A DNA stretch of 64,000 bases from Roseburia sp. CAG:10041_57. Its GTDB lineage: Bacteria > Bacillota > Clostridia > Lachnospirales > Lachnospiraceae. The stretch lies in contig MNTL01000001.1 of the NCBI GenBank assembly GCA_001916965.1, positions 248,001 through 312,000 of the forward strand, written 5' to 3'. The notes under the pieces are model-generated. The model worked only from the letters and a program-made list of their open reading frames with translations. It did not search any database and had not been told where the DNA came from. The translations under genes and the position numbers were made by a program. Positions 33,357 through 42,166 of the stretch are shown piece by piece (the stretch's first letter is position 1; every line of letters begins with the position of its first letter).

Positions 33357-33392
33357 TTTTTAGACTGTCAATAAATATTGATAGTCTAAAAA
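33357..33392. repeat. 16-bp stem hairpin
   Basis: TTTTTAGACTGTCAAT pairs with ATTGATAGTCTAAAAA with one G-U pair and a 4-base loop. It may be an element end or a transcription stop for the DJ-1 side. Confidence 0.55.
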
Positions 33393-33411
33393 CCCCCGTA
33401 GCCTGTTTTGA

Positions 33412-33431
33412 GTTTTTCGACTATTTACAAT
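33412..33431 (+). repeat. 20-bp direct repeat, right copy
   Basis: Exact copy of 33130-33149. Confidence 0.8.
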
Positions 33432-33436
33432 CATAC

Positions 33437-33461
33437 AAAAAAGGGACTTACGCCCCTTTTT
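33437..33461 (-). terminator. Terminator downstream of ssrA
   Basis: AAAAAGGG/CCCTTTTT with an 8-base loop, followed by six T on the minus strand; about 97 bases beyond the mature tmRNA end. Confidence 0.6.
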
Positions 33462-33557
33462 CATTCTACATCACCAATCATGCGATTATCTTCGATACAA
33501 GCCACATATTCTCATAAAGCATAATGCGAATAGTGGGTTCGTCACATAGTTGATAAG

Positions 33558-33906
33558 TGGAGTAGACGGGAGTCGAACCCGTGTCCAAAAAACTATCCCA
33601 TGTACTTCTACAGGCTTAGTTGATTATTTTGGGCTTCTGCAGCCCTGTTCCTTTCCATGCAGGCGAATCAACGCCCCTGCATAGTCGGTAGCTTCATCAT
33701 ACGCCCACATACGCAAAGCTTAGTATGTGTCGTTTCCTACATAATCGATGCCTGGGTCTTAATGTGTAGGTGCACTAAGTCAGACAGCTGCCATTAGGCA
33801 GCGTATGCTAAATTATCTTCAGCGTTTAATTTTAATTGTGGATTTAACGCATTCCTGCGACCTGCTTCTCCATCTTCAAATTCCCCGTCGAAACCTTTAC
33901 TACCCC
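33558..33906 (-). ncRNA. ssrA: Transfer-messenger RNA (tmRNA)
   Basis: The 3' end carries the tRNA-like T arm (ACGGGTTCGACTCCCGT) and the 5' end GGGGTAGTAAAGGTTTCGAC; GGGGTAG and CTACTCC form a 7-bp acceptor stem with one G-U pair. The genomic end is CTCCA then CTT, so CCA is added later. The tag frame ends AEDNLAYAA then TAA, a normal protease-targeting tag. With SmpB, encoded just upstream, it rescues stalled ribosomes. The exact resume codon was not settled. Confidence 0.95.
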
Positions 33907-33920
33907 ATATTCAATTGTAT

Positions 33921-33946
33921 GACAGTCTGACTATTGCCAGACTGTC
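33921..33946 (-). other. Hairpin in the ssrA precursor leader
   Basis: GACAGTCTG/CAGACTGTC, a perfect 9-bp stem, lies between the ssrA -10 box and the mature 5' end, with no T run. It could guide 5' processing or act as a weak smpB terminator. Confidence 0.45.
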
Positions 33947-33951
33947 TATTA

Positions 33952-33980
33952 ATTATATAGAAGACTTCTGATAAAGTCAA
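33952..33980 (-). promoter_or_regulatory. Predicted ssrA promoter
   Basis: TTGACT, 17-base spacer, TATAAT, just after the smpB stop. Confidence 0.75.
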
Positions 33981-33983
33981 CAT

Positions 33984-34451
33984 TTAATATAAATTCTTTA
34001 CCTTGAACTCTCTCTCTGTCTCACGTCTGGCATCTTTCTTGGCAATATCCTCTCTCTTATCATAGAGCTTCTTACCTCTTGCCAGTCCGATTTCTACTTT
34101 GGCTTTACCATCTTTGAAATAGACCTGTAATGGCACCAATGTATAACCTTTTTCCTTGATCTTACCAAGAAGTTTATTAATCTCCTGCTTGTGAAGGAGT
34201 AATTTCTTCACGCGCAGCGGATCTTTGTTAAAAATATTGCCTTTTTCATAAGGAGATACATGCATGCCGTAGACAAATACCTCTGCATTCTCTATACGGA
34301 TAAATGCCTCTTTGATGCTGCACTTACCCATACGCAGGGATTTTACCTCTGTCCCGTGAAGGGCAATTCCACACTCTATCTTCTCTTCTATAAAATAATC
34401 ATGGTATGCTTTCTTATTATTCGCAACCAGTCTCATAGTATCTTTTGCCAT
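33984..34451 (-). CDS. smpB: SsrA-binding protein SmpB
   Basis: 155 residues. Binds tmRNA and brings it to stalled ribosomes. Family blocks are intact: NKKAYHDYFIEEKIECGIAL, GTEVKSLRMGKCSIKEAF and the basic tail region GLARGKKLYDKREDIAKKDA. It starts 2 bases after rnr and is followed by ssrA, the common rnr-smpB-ssrA order in Firmicutes. Confidence 0.96.
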   Translation of the reverse strand: MAKDTMRLVANNKKAYHDYFIEEKIECGIALHGTEVKSLRMGKCSIKEAFIRIENAEVFVYGMHVSPYEKGNIFNKDPLRVKKLLLHKQEINKLLGKIKEKGYTLVPLQVYFKDGKAKVEIGLARGKKLYDKREDIAKKDARRETEREFKVKNLY

Positions 34452-34453
34452 GG

Positions 34454-36619
34454 TTATACCTCTTCTTTATCATCATCTGGTTCTAATTCCCATTCCTGGG
34501 GTATAACGAAATCAATCGTTCTGGAAATCTTATCTGTAGCGTTGACTCTGACTTTTAGTTTCTGTCCCAGCTTATACCGCAGGTTAGTTGCCTGACCAAC
34601 CATTTCATAGCTTTCTTCATCATAATAGAAATAATCACCCGGCAGCATGGACGCATGAATCATACCTTCTATCGTATTAGGCAGTTCCACATATACGCCC
34701 CATGATGTAATCGAAGAAATGACACCTTCGTAGATCTCACCCAGATGTTCTTCCATATATTCTACTTTCTTGAGCTTATCAGTCTCACGCTCTGCCTCAT
34801 CAGCCCGCCTCTCCATTTCCGAAGAATGCTGTGCTACTTCTGGAAGTATCTCATTATAATGGGCAACTCGGTTCTCGTTCATTCTGCCCCTGATCTGCTC
34901 TTTAATAATACGATGTATCTGAAGATCGGGATATCGTCTGATAGGCGATGTGAAATGGCAATAGAACTGACATGCCAGTCCAAAATGCCCTGTGCAGTCA
35001 ATTGTGTATTTCGCCTGCTTCATACTTCTTAAAGTCAATCTGCTGATTAGTGCCTCCTGTGGAGTATCTTCTATGTTAGCAAGAAGCTTCTGCAATTCTT
35101 TAGGATGAATCTCTTCCTGTTTACTCTTAATCGTATAACCGAAATTACGGATAAAAGTACTTAATTTGGCAATCTTCTCCGGATCTGGATTATCATGTGT
35201 TCTATATACAAAAGGTATCTCCATCCAGTAGAAATGCTGTGCTACTGTTTCATTTGCAATCAGCATGAAATCTTCAATGATCTTTGTTGCCACATTTCTA
35301 TCATAAGGTTTGATATCTACAGGATGTCCCTTTTTATCCAGAATAATCTTTGTTTCCGGGAAATCAAAGTCAATGGAGCCACGTTTTCTTCTCTTTTCAC
35401 GAAGAATCGCTGCCAGTTCCTGCATAAGTTCAAACATGGGAACCAGTTCTTCATATTCTTTGATCTCAGATTCGTCTTTATCTTCCAGAATCTTCTTTAC
35501 ACCGGTATAAGACATTCTGCGGTCAACACGGATCACTGATTCCACAATGTCATGACTGATTACTTCACCCTTGGGATTGATCGTCATCAGACAACTCAGA
35601 GCCAGTCTGTCTACACCGGCATTGAGGGAACAGATACCATTGGATAAAGTATGTGGAAGCATGGGAATTACTCTGTCTACCAGATATACGCTCGTACCAC
35701 GTTTCTTCGCTTCCCAGTCAAGTGCAGAATTCTCCTGTACATAGTTGGTCACATCTGCAATATGAACGCCCAGATGATAATTCTCTCCATCTTTGGAAAG
35801 GCTTACTGCATCATCAAGATCCTTGGCATCTTCTCCGTCGATTGTTACCATCTGTACATTTCGCAGATCTGTTCTGCCTGCCATATCTGCCTCTGTCACA
35901 TCATGAGCTGCATTTTCAGCCTGATGCAGAACCTTCTCCGGGAATTCCACAGGCAATTCATAGCCTCTGACAATAGACATAATATCTACGCCTGGATCAT
36001 TTACATGTCCAAGTATTTCGATAATCTTGCCTTCCGGTTTACGATTATCTTTTCCATAATCTGTAATCTCACATACTACTTTGTGGCCTGATACAGCTCC
36101 CTTGGAACGCTCTGATGGGACAAAAATGTCTGTTCCGATCTTCTCATTATCAGGAATTACAAATCCATAATTCTGATTACTTTTATCATATGTGCCTACG
36201 ACCTGTTTCATGCCTCTGGCTACAATTTCCGTAATCTGAGCTTCCTGACGTTTTCCATGCTGTACCGGCAATAGTGTCACTTTTACAGTATCTTTGTGGA
36301 ATGCTCCATTGATGCAGTTCTCCGGGATATACAGATCATCCTCTCTGCCTTCTACCTCTACAAAGCCAAAGCCCTTTGGATGGCTGATAAAAGTACCGAT
36401 TAATGCTTCCGGTGCATGCTTTGCCTTGATGAATTTACCCTTCTTGGTAATACTGATCTTTCCTTCGGTCAAAAGCTCATTCAGAATACGGTTCAATTCG
36501 CTTCTGTCTTCTTTGGAGACTTGCAGCATAACCGCAAGTTCCTTCTCTTTCATTGGAATATAGAACTCTTCACCCATCAGGTCAAGAATCACCTTTTTAC
36601 GTTTATCATTCTGTTCCAT
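34454..36619 (-). CDS. rnr: Ribonuclease R
   Basis: 721 residues, a 3'-5' exoribonuclease that degrades structured RNA and, with tmRNA-SmpB, faulty mRNAs. Order: N-terminal winged helix, two cold-shock domains (GTFISHPKGFGFVEVEGR), the RNB catalytic domain with aspartates in TIDGEDAKDLDDAVSL, and a C-terminal S1 domain (YEGVISSITSWGVYVELPN). The lysine-rich tail of some homologues is short here. GGGGG lies 8 bases upstream of the start. Confidence 0.96.
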   Translation of the reverse strand: MEQNDKRKKVILDLMGEEFYIPMKEKELAVMLQVSKEDRSELNRILNELLTEGKISITKKGKFIKAKHAPEALIGTFISHPKGFGFVEVEGREDDLYIPENCINGAFHKDTVKVTLLPVQHGKRQEAQITEIVARGMKQVVGTYDKSNQNYGFVIPDNEKIGTDIFVPSERSKGAVSGHKVVCEITDYGKDNRKPEGKIIEILGHVNDPGVDIMSIVRGYELPVEFPEKVLHQAENAAHDVTEADMAGRTDLRNVQMVTIDGEDAKDLDDAVSLSKDGENYHLGVHIADVTNYVQENSALDWEAKKRGTSVYLVDRVIPMLPHTLSNGICSLNAGVDRLALSCLMTINPKGEVISHDIVESVIRVDRRMSYTGVKKILEDKDESEIKEYEELVPMFELMQELAAILREKRRKRGSIDFDFPETKIILDKKGHPVDIKPYDRNVATKIIEDFMLIANETVAQHFYWMEIPFVYRTHDNPDPEKIAKLSTFIRNFGYTIKSKQEEIHPKELQKLLANIEDTPQEALISRLTLRSMKQAKYTIDCTGHFGLACQFYCHFTSPIRRYPDLQIHRIIKEQIRGRMNENRVAHYNEILPEVAQHSSEMERRADEAERETDKLKKVEYMEEHLGEIYEGVISSITSWGVYVELPNTIEGMIHASMLPGDYFYYDEESYEMVGQATNLRYKLGQKLKVRVNATDKISRTIDFVIPQEWELEPDDDKEEV

Positions 36620-36667
36620 AGTATCGCCCCCTTTGCTGTCAGTTACAGTATTCTCAATAGCTACAAA

Positions 36668-36693
36668 AAAACACTCTTTTACAAGAGTGTTTT
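36668..36693 (-). terminator. Terminator between secG and rnr
   Basis: AAAACACTCTT/AAGAGTGTTTT, an 11-bp stem with a 4-base loop and seven T on the minus strand. rnr must then rely on read-through or its own promoter. Confidence 0.8.
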
Positions 36694-36701
36694 ACGTTAT
36701 C

Positions 36702-36938
36702 TTAAAAGTTTATATTTAAAACAACTGAAAGAAGTATAAATACAACTCCAAGAACCTTGGTCAGCTTCACTAATGTGCCTTCCATGGAGCGGCCTTTATT
36801 CTTGCCCCAATAAGTCTCTGCAGCACCACTGATTGCGCCAAGTCCTGCCGATTTACCTTCCTGCATCAAAACAATCGCTGTAAATACGATAGACACTAAT
36901 ATTAAAATAATGGTGAGGACTGTTCTCAAAACTGCCAT
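36702..36938 (-). CDS. secG: Protein translocase subunit SecG
   Basis: 78 residues, two membrane helices (TVLTIILILVSIVFTAIVLM and LTKVLGVVFILLSVVLNI) joined by the conserved loop with GKSAGLGAISGAAETYWGKN. It assists the SecYE channel. The ATG at 36938 has AGGAGG 8 bases upstream and is preferred to an in-frame GTG three codons earlier. Adjacent to rnr as in many Firmicutes. Confidence 0.93.
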   Translation of the reverse strand: MAVLRTVLTIILILVSIVFTAIVLMQEGKSAGLGAISGAAETYWGKNKGRSMEGTLVKLTKVLGVVFILLSVVLNINF

Positions 36939-36992
36939 TCTGTACACCTCCTTAGTATCAACATACCGGATTCAAAAGAATCCACGAACATG

Positions 36993-37021
36993 AGTGTAAC
37001 ATAAAATGTAGATTTAATCAA
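36993..37021 (-). promoter_or_regulatory. Predicted secG promoter
   Basis: TTGATT, 17-base spacer, TACACT. Confidence 0.5.
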
Positions 37022-37044
37022 GACAATTCAAACAGATTATCCTT

Positions 37045-37560
37045 TTATTTTTTCTTCATTCTCAAAAGTTCTTCTTCAATCTGCATGATATGCTCCGAAT
37101 AGTTTCTAAGTTTATCTTTCTTTCTGACTTTTCCTTCAGAAATATGCTTCTCCATCTCTAACCAGTATTCCATACCAATCGTATGAATCTGCATAGTTAT
37201 AACTGCTGTTTCATTCTTTTGATTTTCAACAGGAATTCCTATCTTTACAATACAGCCGCGATAGCCATTCTTCTTAGGGGCATCAATATAGTTCTTTTTC
37301 TCTATGACCTTCCACTTCTTCTTGTCTTCCAGCTGTTTCATGATTTTCATGATATCATCTGTAAAATAGCACAATACCGTAACATGATATATGCCATTTT
37401 CTTCTTGTTCGGAGACAAATTCCTTGATGATCTCTCTTTCAACCTTCTGTGCAAGCTTCTCAGATAATTTGTTAAGGAAGTTTTCTACCTTAATTCTCGC
37501 ATATTCATTTAAGTCGTTCTCTTCAGATACCTGAAGTTCCATTGTTTTATTATCTTCCAT
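37045..37560 (-). CDS. RelA/SpoT-like protein lacking synthetase residues
   Basis: 171 residues. The central part aligns with small alarmone synthetases of the RelQ/RelP (YjbM/YwaC) type: FTDDIMKIMKQLEDKKKWKV, KNYIDAPKKNGYRG (~89-102) and ITMQIHTIGMEYWLEMEKH (121-139). However the catalytic glutamate of VEIQIRT is Thr122, the following Arg is His126, and the RDxxGIR block is not seen; NGYRSLH reads NGYRGCI. The N-terminal helices are shortened. It may be a non-catalytic or regulatory homologue. The family call is from motif alignment by eye. Confidence 0.65.
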   Translation of the reverse strand: MEDNKTMELQVSEENDLNEYARIKVENFLNKLSEKLAQKVEREIIKEFVSEQEENGIYHVTVLCYFTDDIMKIMKQLEDKKKWKVIEKKNYIDAPKKNGYRGCIVKIGIPVENQKNETAVITMQIHTIGMEYWLEMEKHISEGKVRKKDKLRNYSEHIMQIEEELLRMKKK

Positions 37561-37604
37561 AGGAAATATACCAGCCTTTCTATATTACATATTCCTTTTT
37601 CACA

Positions 37605-38255
37605 CTATTTCTCAGAATATGTGTTGCCAGTGATTGCAAAAATAACCCACTCTGCAATGTTCACTGCATGATCTCCGATTCTCTCAAAATACTTTGCGAT
37701 CATTAGTAAGTCAGCCGCCTGTTCTCCGTTCTCCGGCTTATCATGAATCAGCCTGATCAATTCTGTCTTTACTGTATTGAACAGATTATCTACAATATCG
37801 TCAGATTTGATGACTTCTCCTGCCAGAACGATATCGCCACGCACATATGCATCTATACTGTTAATAACCATAACGGTAGTTTCCTTTGCCATCTGTGGCA
37901 GATGATCGAGCTTCTTAATATATTCTTCATCAGCCAGATGAATGGATATCTCTGCAATATCTCCAGCCTGGTCTCCGATTCTCTTCATATCCGTTACCAT
38001 TTTCATGGCAGAGGATACCCTTCTCAAATCACCTGCTACCGGCTGCTGAGATAAAAGAATCTGGAAACACATGTTTTCAATCTCTTTCTCTTTTCTTTCG
38101 ATTTCATCTGCGTAAAGCATGGTCTTCTCAGCTTTTTCGCGGTCCTGTTTGACCAGTGCACTGATTGCCATTTCAATGGACTGCTCCATCATACTGCCCA
38201 TATGAATCAATTCTTCATTTAACTTTGACAATTGTTTATCAAATTTGTTACGCAT
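37605..38255 (-). CDS. phoU: Phosphate transport regulator PhoU
   Basis: 216 residues forming two three-helix PhoU repeats; metal-binding type motifs occur as DADEIERKEKEIE-like (YADEIERKEKEIENMCF) and ERIGDHAVNIAEWV. It negatively links the Pst transporter to phosphate signalling. The start at 38255 has GGGAGG upstream and lies 1 base after the pstB stop. Last gene of the pst operon. Confidence 0.95.
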   Translation of the reverse strand: MRNKFDKQLSKLNEELIHMGSMMEQSIEMAISALVKQDREKAEKTMLYADEIERKEKEIENMCFQILLSQQPVAGDLRRVSSAMKMVTDMKRIGDQAGDIAEISIHLADEEYIKKLDHLPQMAKETTVMVINSIDAYVRGDIVLAGEVIKSDDIVDNLFNTVKTELIRLIHDKPENGEQAADLLMIAKYFERIGDHAVNIAEWVIFAITGNTYSEK

Positions 38256-38256
38256 A

Positions 38257-39018
38257 TCAACCAAACCTCCCTGTGATATAATCTTCTGTCTTTTTATTCT
38301 TAGGGTTAGAGAAAATTGTCTCTGTCTTATCAAATTCTACCACTTCGCCAACCAGGAAAAAGGCTGTCTCGTCAGAAACACGTGTAGCCTGCTGCATATT
38401 ATGAGTTACTACAACTACTGTGTATTTCTTCTTCAGATCTTCCATCAGCTCTTCTACTTTCAGAGTAGAGATAGGGTCCAATGCAGATGTCGGCTCATCC
38501 ATCAATAAAACATCCGGCTGTACAGCCAGTGCTCTTGCAATACACAGTCTCTGCTGCTGGCCGCCTGATAAACCAAGCGCTGATTTCTTCAGTCTGTCTT
38601 TTACTTCATCAAAAATAGCTGCACCACGAAGACTCTCTTCTACAATCTCATCCAGCTTGGATTTATTCTTGATTCCATGGATTCTGGGGCCATATGCTAT
38701 ATTGTCATAAATGCTCATCGGGAATGGATTGGGCTGCTGGAAAACCATACCGATCTTTTTACGAAGAAGTGTAGTATCTACATTTTCTCCATATATATTT
38801 TCGTTATCTAATGTAACTTCGCCTGTAATCTTTACATTTTCCACCAGATCATTCATTCGGTTCAGGCTCTTTAAAAATGTGGATTTACCACAACCGGATG
38901 GTCCTATCAAAGCTGTTACTGCATTTTTCTTAATATCCATATTTATATCTTTCAGTGCATGGTTTTCACCATAATAGAGATTCAGATTCCTGGCACTGAT
39001 CTTGATTTCTTCATTCAT
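38257..39018 (-). CDS. pstB: Phosphate ABC transporter ATP-binding protein
   Basis: 253 residues. Walker A GPSGCGKS, signature LSGGQQQR, Walker B VLLMDEPTSALD and the H-loop VVVTHNMQQ are all canonical. The N-terminal ARNLNLYYGENHALKDINM is typical of PstB. It powers phosphate uptake through PstA and PstC. Confidence 0.97.
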   Translation of the reverse strand: MNEEIKISARNLNLYYGENHALKDINMDIKKNAVTALIGPSGCGKSTFLKSLNRMNDLVENVKITGEVTLDNENIYGENVDTTLLRKKIGMVFQQPNPFPMSIYDNIAYGPRIHGIKNKSKLDEIVEESLRGAAIFDEVKDRLKKSALGLSGGQQQRLCIARALAVQPDVLLMDEPTSALDPISTLKVEELMEDLKKKYTVVVVTHNMQQATRVSDETAFFLVGEVVEFDKTETIFSNPKNKKTEDYITGRFG

Positions 39019-39033
39019 TGTTTTTTATCCTTC

Positions 39034-39954
39034 CTAATTTTTCTTCGTTACGTCCAGTTTACCAGCCAGTAATTTTGTAATCATGTTAATCACCAGTACA
39101 ATGACCAGAAGTACAACTGCAATACCAAAGGCAATATCATACTGTCCTTTTGACATGGACAGATAGAGCTGAATCGTAAGGGTTCCACCGGACTCCAGAA
39201 TCTTGTGCAGATATCCCAAAGAGGTCTTTGGAAGTAAATATCCGCTGCCCGCTGTAAATAACAATGCGGCAGATTCACCTACGATACGTCCTATCGCAAG
39301 AATAACACCTGTTACAATACCAGGCATGGCTGATGGCAGAAGAATTGTACGAATCATATACCATTTCGTAGCCCCCATACCAAGTGCACCATTACGATAA
39401 CTGTCAGGAACGGTCTTGAGCGCTTCCTGTGTATTTCTGGTAATCAGAGGCAATACCATAATCGCCAGTGTCAGTGCACCAGTCAGCAGGGAATATCCAA
39501 GTCCTAACGTATTACCAAAGAACATCATACCGAACAGACCAAATACAATAGATGGAATACCTGACAGAGTTTCTGTTGTAAACTCAATGATTTTGACGAT
39601 CTTACCAGGCTTCGCATATTCATTCAGATATATGGCAGAGCCAATTCCAACAGGTGCTGCCACCAGAAGAGTAAGTAAAATAATATAAATTGTATTGAGA
39701 ATGTTACCGGCAATACCTGTTGTGCCTTTCAAAGCACTGGTTACACTGGTAAGGAATGACCAGCTGACACGGCTGATGCCTTTTGCAAATACATACCCGA
39801 TAATGCCAATCAGCAGAATAACGGATATACTTGCTGATAAATAGATCAGAACATATAACACGTTATCTGACACTCGTATTTTTTTCTTATGGATACTAAG
39901 ATAGTTCTTAGTTTTCGGGGAACTTTTCCCATCTAATACCACTGTCTTTTCCAT
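39034..39954 (-). CDS. pstA: Phosphate ABC transporter permease PstA
   Basis: 306 residues, six membrane helices. The coupling EAA loop is seen in MVLPLITRNTQEALKTVPDS followed by GALGMGATKWYMIRTILLPS. Pairs with PstC to form the channel for phosphate. Spaced 15 bases from pstB. Confidence 0.95.
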   Translation of the reverse strand: MEKTVVLDGKSSPKTKNYLSIHKKKIRVSDNVLYVLIYLSASISVILLIGIIGYVFAKGISRVSWSFLTSVTSALKGTTGIAGNILNTIYIILLTLLVAAPVGIGSAIYLNEYAKPGKIVKIIEFTTETLSGIPSIVFGLFGMMFFGNTLGLGYSLLTGALTLAIMVLPLITRNTQEALKTVPDSYRNGALGMGATKWYMIRTILLPSAMPGIVTGVILAIGRIVGESAALLFTAGSGYLLPKTSLGYLHKILESGGTLTIQLYLSMSKGQYDIAFGIAVVLLVIVLVINMITKLLAGKLDVTKKN

Positions 39955-39975
39955 GAATGATACCTTTCCTTTCTA

Positions 39976-40917
39976 CTACTTCTCTTTTTCATTCGTGCTT
40001 AACAGCTTTGCAAATACTGTATTCACAACCATAATGAAGAAGAACAGAATCAGACCGATAGTGAACAATACCTGTCTGTGTTCATCAGCTGCATATCCCA
40101 TTTCTGCAACAATGGCTGTTGTCAGGAATCGGACAGAATTGAAAGGCAACGGTAAATTCACGCTGCTTCCTGATACCAGCGTAATCGCCATGGCTTCGCC
40201 AATAGCACGGCCTACACCAAGTACGATTGCCGACATGATACCGGATCTGGCAACGGGAAGTACTACTTTGAATACCGTCTGAATCTTGGATGCACCCAAA
40301 GCAAGAGATGCACTGCGCATTTCCCTAGGTACTGCCCTGATGGAGGATTCACTGATATTAATTACTGTGGGCAGAATCATAATTGCCAGTACAATGATTG
40401 CTGAGATCAGATTGGAACCACCAGTAAACTGGTGTGTGGAAGAGCCCTTGAAAATGATTTTCTCTATTTTATACATGAAAGGATTCAGTATCATGATACC
40501 CAGGAGTCCATAAATAACAGAAGGAATACCTGCTAACAATTCTACCGCCGGTTTTACAATAGCTGTCAGCTGTTTAGGCGCTACTTCTGCGATAAATACA
40601 GCTGTAAGTACACCGATTGGCACACCAATCAGTACTGCAAATGTCGTTCCTACAATAGAAGTAAGGATAACATACAAAATACCGTATTTAGGATCGGCTG
40701 CTGTAGGTGCCCACTGGGTCTCGAACAGAATCTCTTTGAGTCCGATTTTAAAGATTGCGGGTGTACCATTCAATATCATATAAATCGTAATGGAAAATAC
40801 CGCAAGTACTGCAAAAAAGGCACATACAAGAAAGATAATCTTCATGATCTCTTCTGCTATCGCCTTCGTCTTTTTATTCTCTATAATTGAAAATGAATTA
40901 TTAATATGTATATCCAT
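39976..40917 (-). CDS. pstC: Phosphate ABC transporter permease PstC
   Basis: 313 residues, six membrane helices. EAA loop: IMILPTVINISESSIRAVPR, then SLALGASKIQTVFKVVLP. The extracytoplasmic stretch KEILFETQWAPTAADPKYGI is typical of PstC. Separated from pstS by 170 bases holding a structured repeat, which may set the excess of PstS over the membrane parts. Confidence 0.95.
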   Translation of the reverse strand: MDIHINNSFSIIENKKTKAIAEEIMKIIFLVCAFFAVLAVFSITIYMILNGTPAIFKIGLKEILFETQWAPTAADPKYGILYVILTSIVGTTFAVLIGVPIGVLTAVFIAEVAPKQLTAIVKPAVELLAGIPSVIYGLLGIMILNPFMYKIEKIIFKGSSTHQFTGGSNLISAIIVLAIMILPTVINISESSIRAVPREMRSASLALGASKIQTVFKVVLPVARSGIMSAIVLGVGRAIGEAMAITLVSGSSVNLPLPFNSVRFLTTAIVAEMGYAADEHRQVLFTIGLILFFFIMVVNTVFAKLLSTNEKEK

Positions 40918-40955
40918 AAGTCTCCTAACTGCGTATAGCCCTATGTCGAAAATGT

Positions 40956-41065
40956 TAACTATTCAGAGCCATGCAAAACTGCGCTCTGCAAATGCTTGCA
41001 TTCAGGCAGATACGCAGTTTTATATGGCGAAGTAACCACAATGAGCAGATAACAAGTAAACTTGT
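40956..41065 (-). repeat. Structured repeat, copy 1 (pstS-pstC gap)
   Basis: Begins TAACTATTCAGAGCCATGCA and shares with copy 2 the flanks and the block TATATGGCGAAGTAACCACA. GCCAT/ATGGC and AAAACTGCG/CGCAGTTTT form the stem; the inner arm TCTGC.AATGC/GCATT.GCAGA also pairs. The stem sequence differs from copy 2 but pairing is kept. It starts 23 bases after the pstS stop. The right inverted end is not recognisable. Confidence 0.75.
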
Positions 41066-41087
41066 GTTGCCTTAATTGTTATAATAC

Positions 41088-42023
41088 TTAGTCAACTGTG
41101 ATAAGTCCTACACCTGCGATAACAGACTTACCTTCATCAGAAGAAAGATAATCGAATAATGCCTGTACAAGTTCGTTCTGCTCAGAAATCTCACCCTTAG
41201 TAGCCATTACGAAAGGTCTGCTTAAGAAATAGTTACCAGCCTTGATGTTATCAGCTGTTGCTTCAACGCCTTCCAGTGAGAATGCCTTTACTGTGTCATC
41301 TACTACATCAAGAGATACATATCCGATTGCACCTGGTGTAGAAGCTACTTTAGCCATTACAGCGCCTGTAGAATCAAGTTCGTTTGCATATGTACACTGA
41401 TCAGCAATGTCAAGCAATTCTTCGAAAGCTCCTCTTGTACCGGAACCTGCTTCTCGGCCAACTACAACGATTGCTTCATCTGCACCGCCAAGTTCACTCC
41501 AGTTAGTTGTCTGACCTGTATAGATTGAAATAAGCTGGTCTTTTGTCAAATCTGCTACTGCGTTGTCAGTATCTGTTACAACTGCAATACCATCAATTGC
41601 TACAATATTCTCAACTGCGCCAGCTTCTTTCTCGCTGTCCTTTAATGCCCTGGATGCATCACCGATATCTGCACTGCCTGCTAACAGTGATTCAATACCT
41701 GCTGAAGAACCTGTGAACTCTGCTGTAACAGTTACATTAGGATATTTCTCCATGAAGCTCTCTGCCACTGCATTTGCAAGCTTCTCCATGGAAGTACTTC
41801 CTGCTAATGCGATTGTACCGGATAAATCTGTGCTTGCTGCTTCACTGCTTGCCTGCTCTGTAGATGCTGCCTGTGTATCTGCTGCAGAAGATGCAGGTGC
41901 TGCTGCTTCAGAAGATGCAGGTGTTGCAGCTGTATCCTGCTGTGTATTACCACATGCTGCAAGACTCATCATCATTGCTGCAGCCATAGTTACTGTCATA
42001 CTTTTTTTCAATGTTTTTTTCAT
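41088..42023 (-). CDS. pstS: Phosphate-binding lipoprotein PstS
   Basis: 311 residues. Lipoprotein signal ending in SLAAC, an Ala/Ser-rich linker, then the phosphate-binding domain with GTIALAGSTSMEKLANAVAE, ADIGDASRALKDSEKEAG and the loop VGREAGSGTRGAFEELL that holds phosphate. It captures phosphate outside the cell for PstCAB. The start at 42023 has AGGAGG about 10 bases upstream; the frame extends 23 codons further but without a signal-peptide start. Pho-box-like repeats lie upstream. Confidence 0.95.
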   Translation of the reverse strand: MKKTLKKSMTVTMAAAMMMSLAACGNTQQDTAATPASSEAAAPASSAADTQAASTEQASSEAASTDLSGTIALAGSTSMEKLANAVAESFMEKYPNVTVTAEFTGSSAGIESLLAGSADIGDASRALKDSEKEAGAVENIVAIDGIAVVTDTDNAVADLTKDQLISIYTGQTTNWSELGGADEAIVVVGREAGSGTRGAFEELLDIADQCTYANELDSTGAVMAKVASTPGAIGYVSLDVVDDTVKAFSLEGVEATADNIKAGNYFLSRPFVMATKGEISEQNELVQALFDYLSSDEGKSVIAGVGLITVD

Positions 42024-42118
42024 AATTGATTTTCCTCCTACGAACAGTTCTTCTGTTCCACTAAATAATTTAATTTCAAATGTCTTTCGCATTCGTTACT
42101 GTAAGAATACTGTTGCTA

Positions 42119-42166
42119 TGTAAAATGCAAAACCAATCTTATGTAAAATATTTGTAAAGTTGTAAC
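42119..42166 (-). promoter_or_regulatory. Pho-box-like direct repeats upstream of pstS
   Basis: On the minus strand TTTACA occurs at 42153-42158, 42142-42147 and 42119-42124, with GTTACA at 42161-42166. Spacings of 8 and 11 bases resemble PhoP boxes of Bacillus (TTAACA repeats). The set touches the end of repeat copy 2. Confidence 0.5.
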
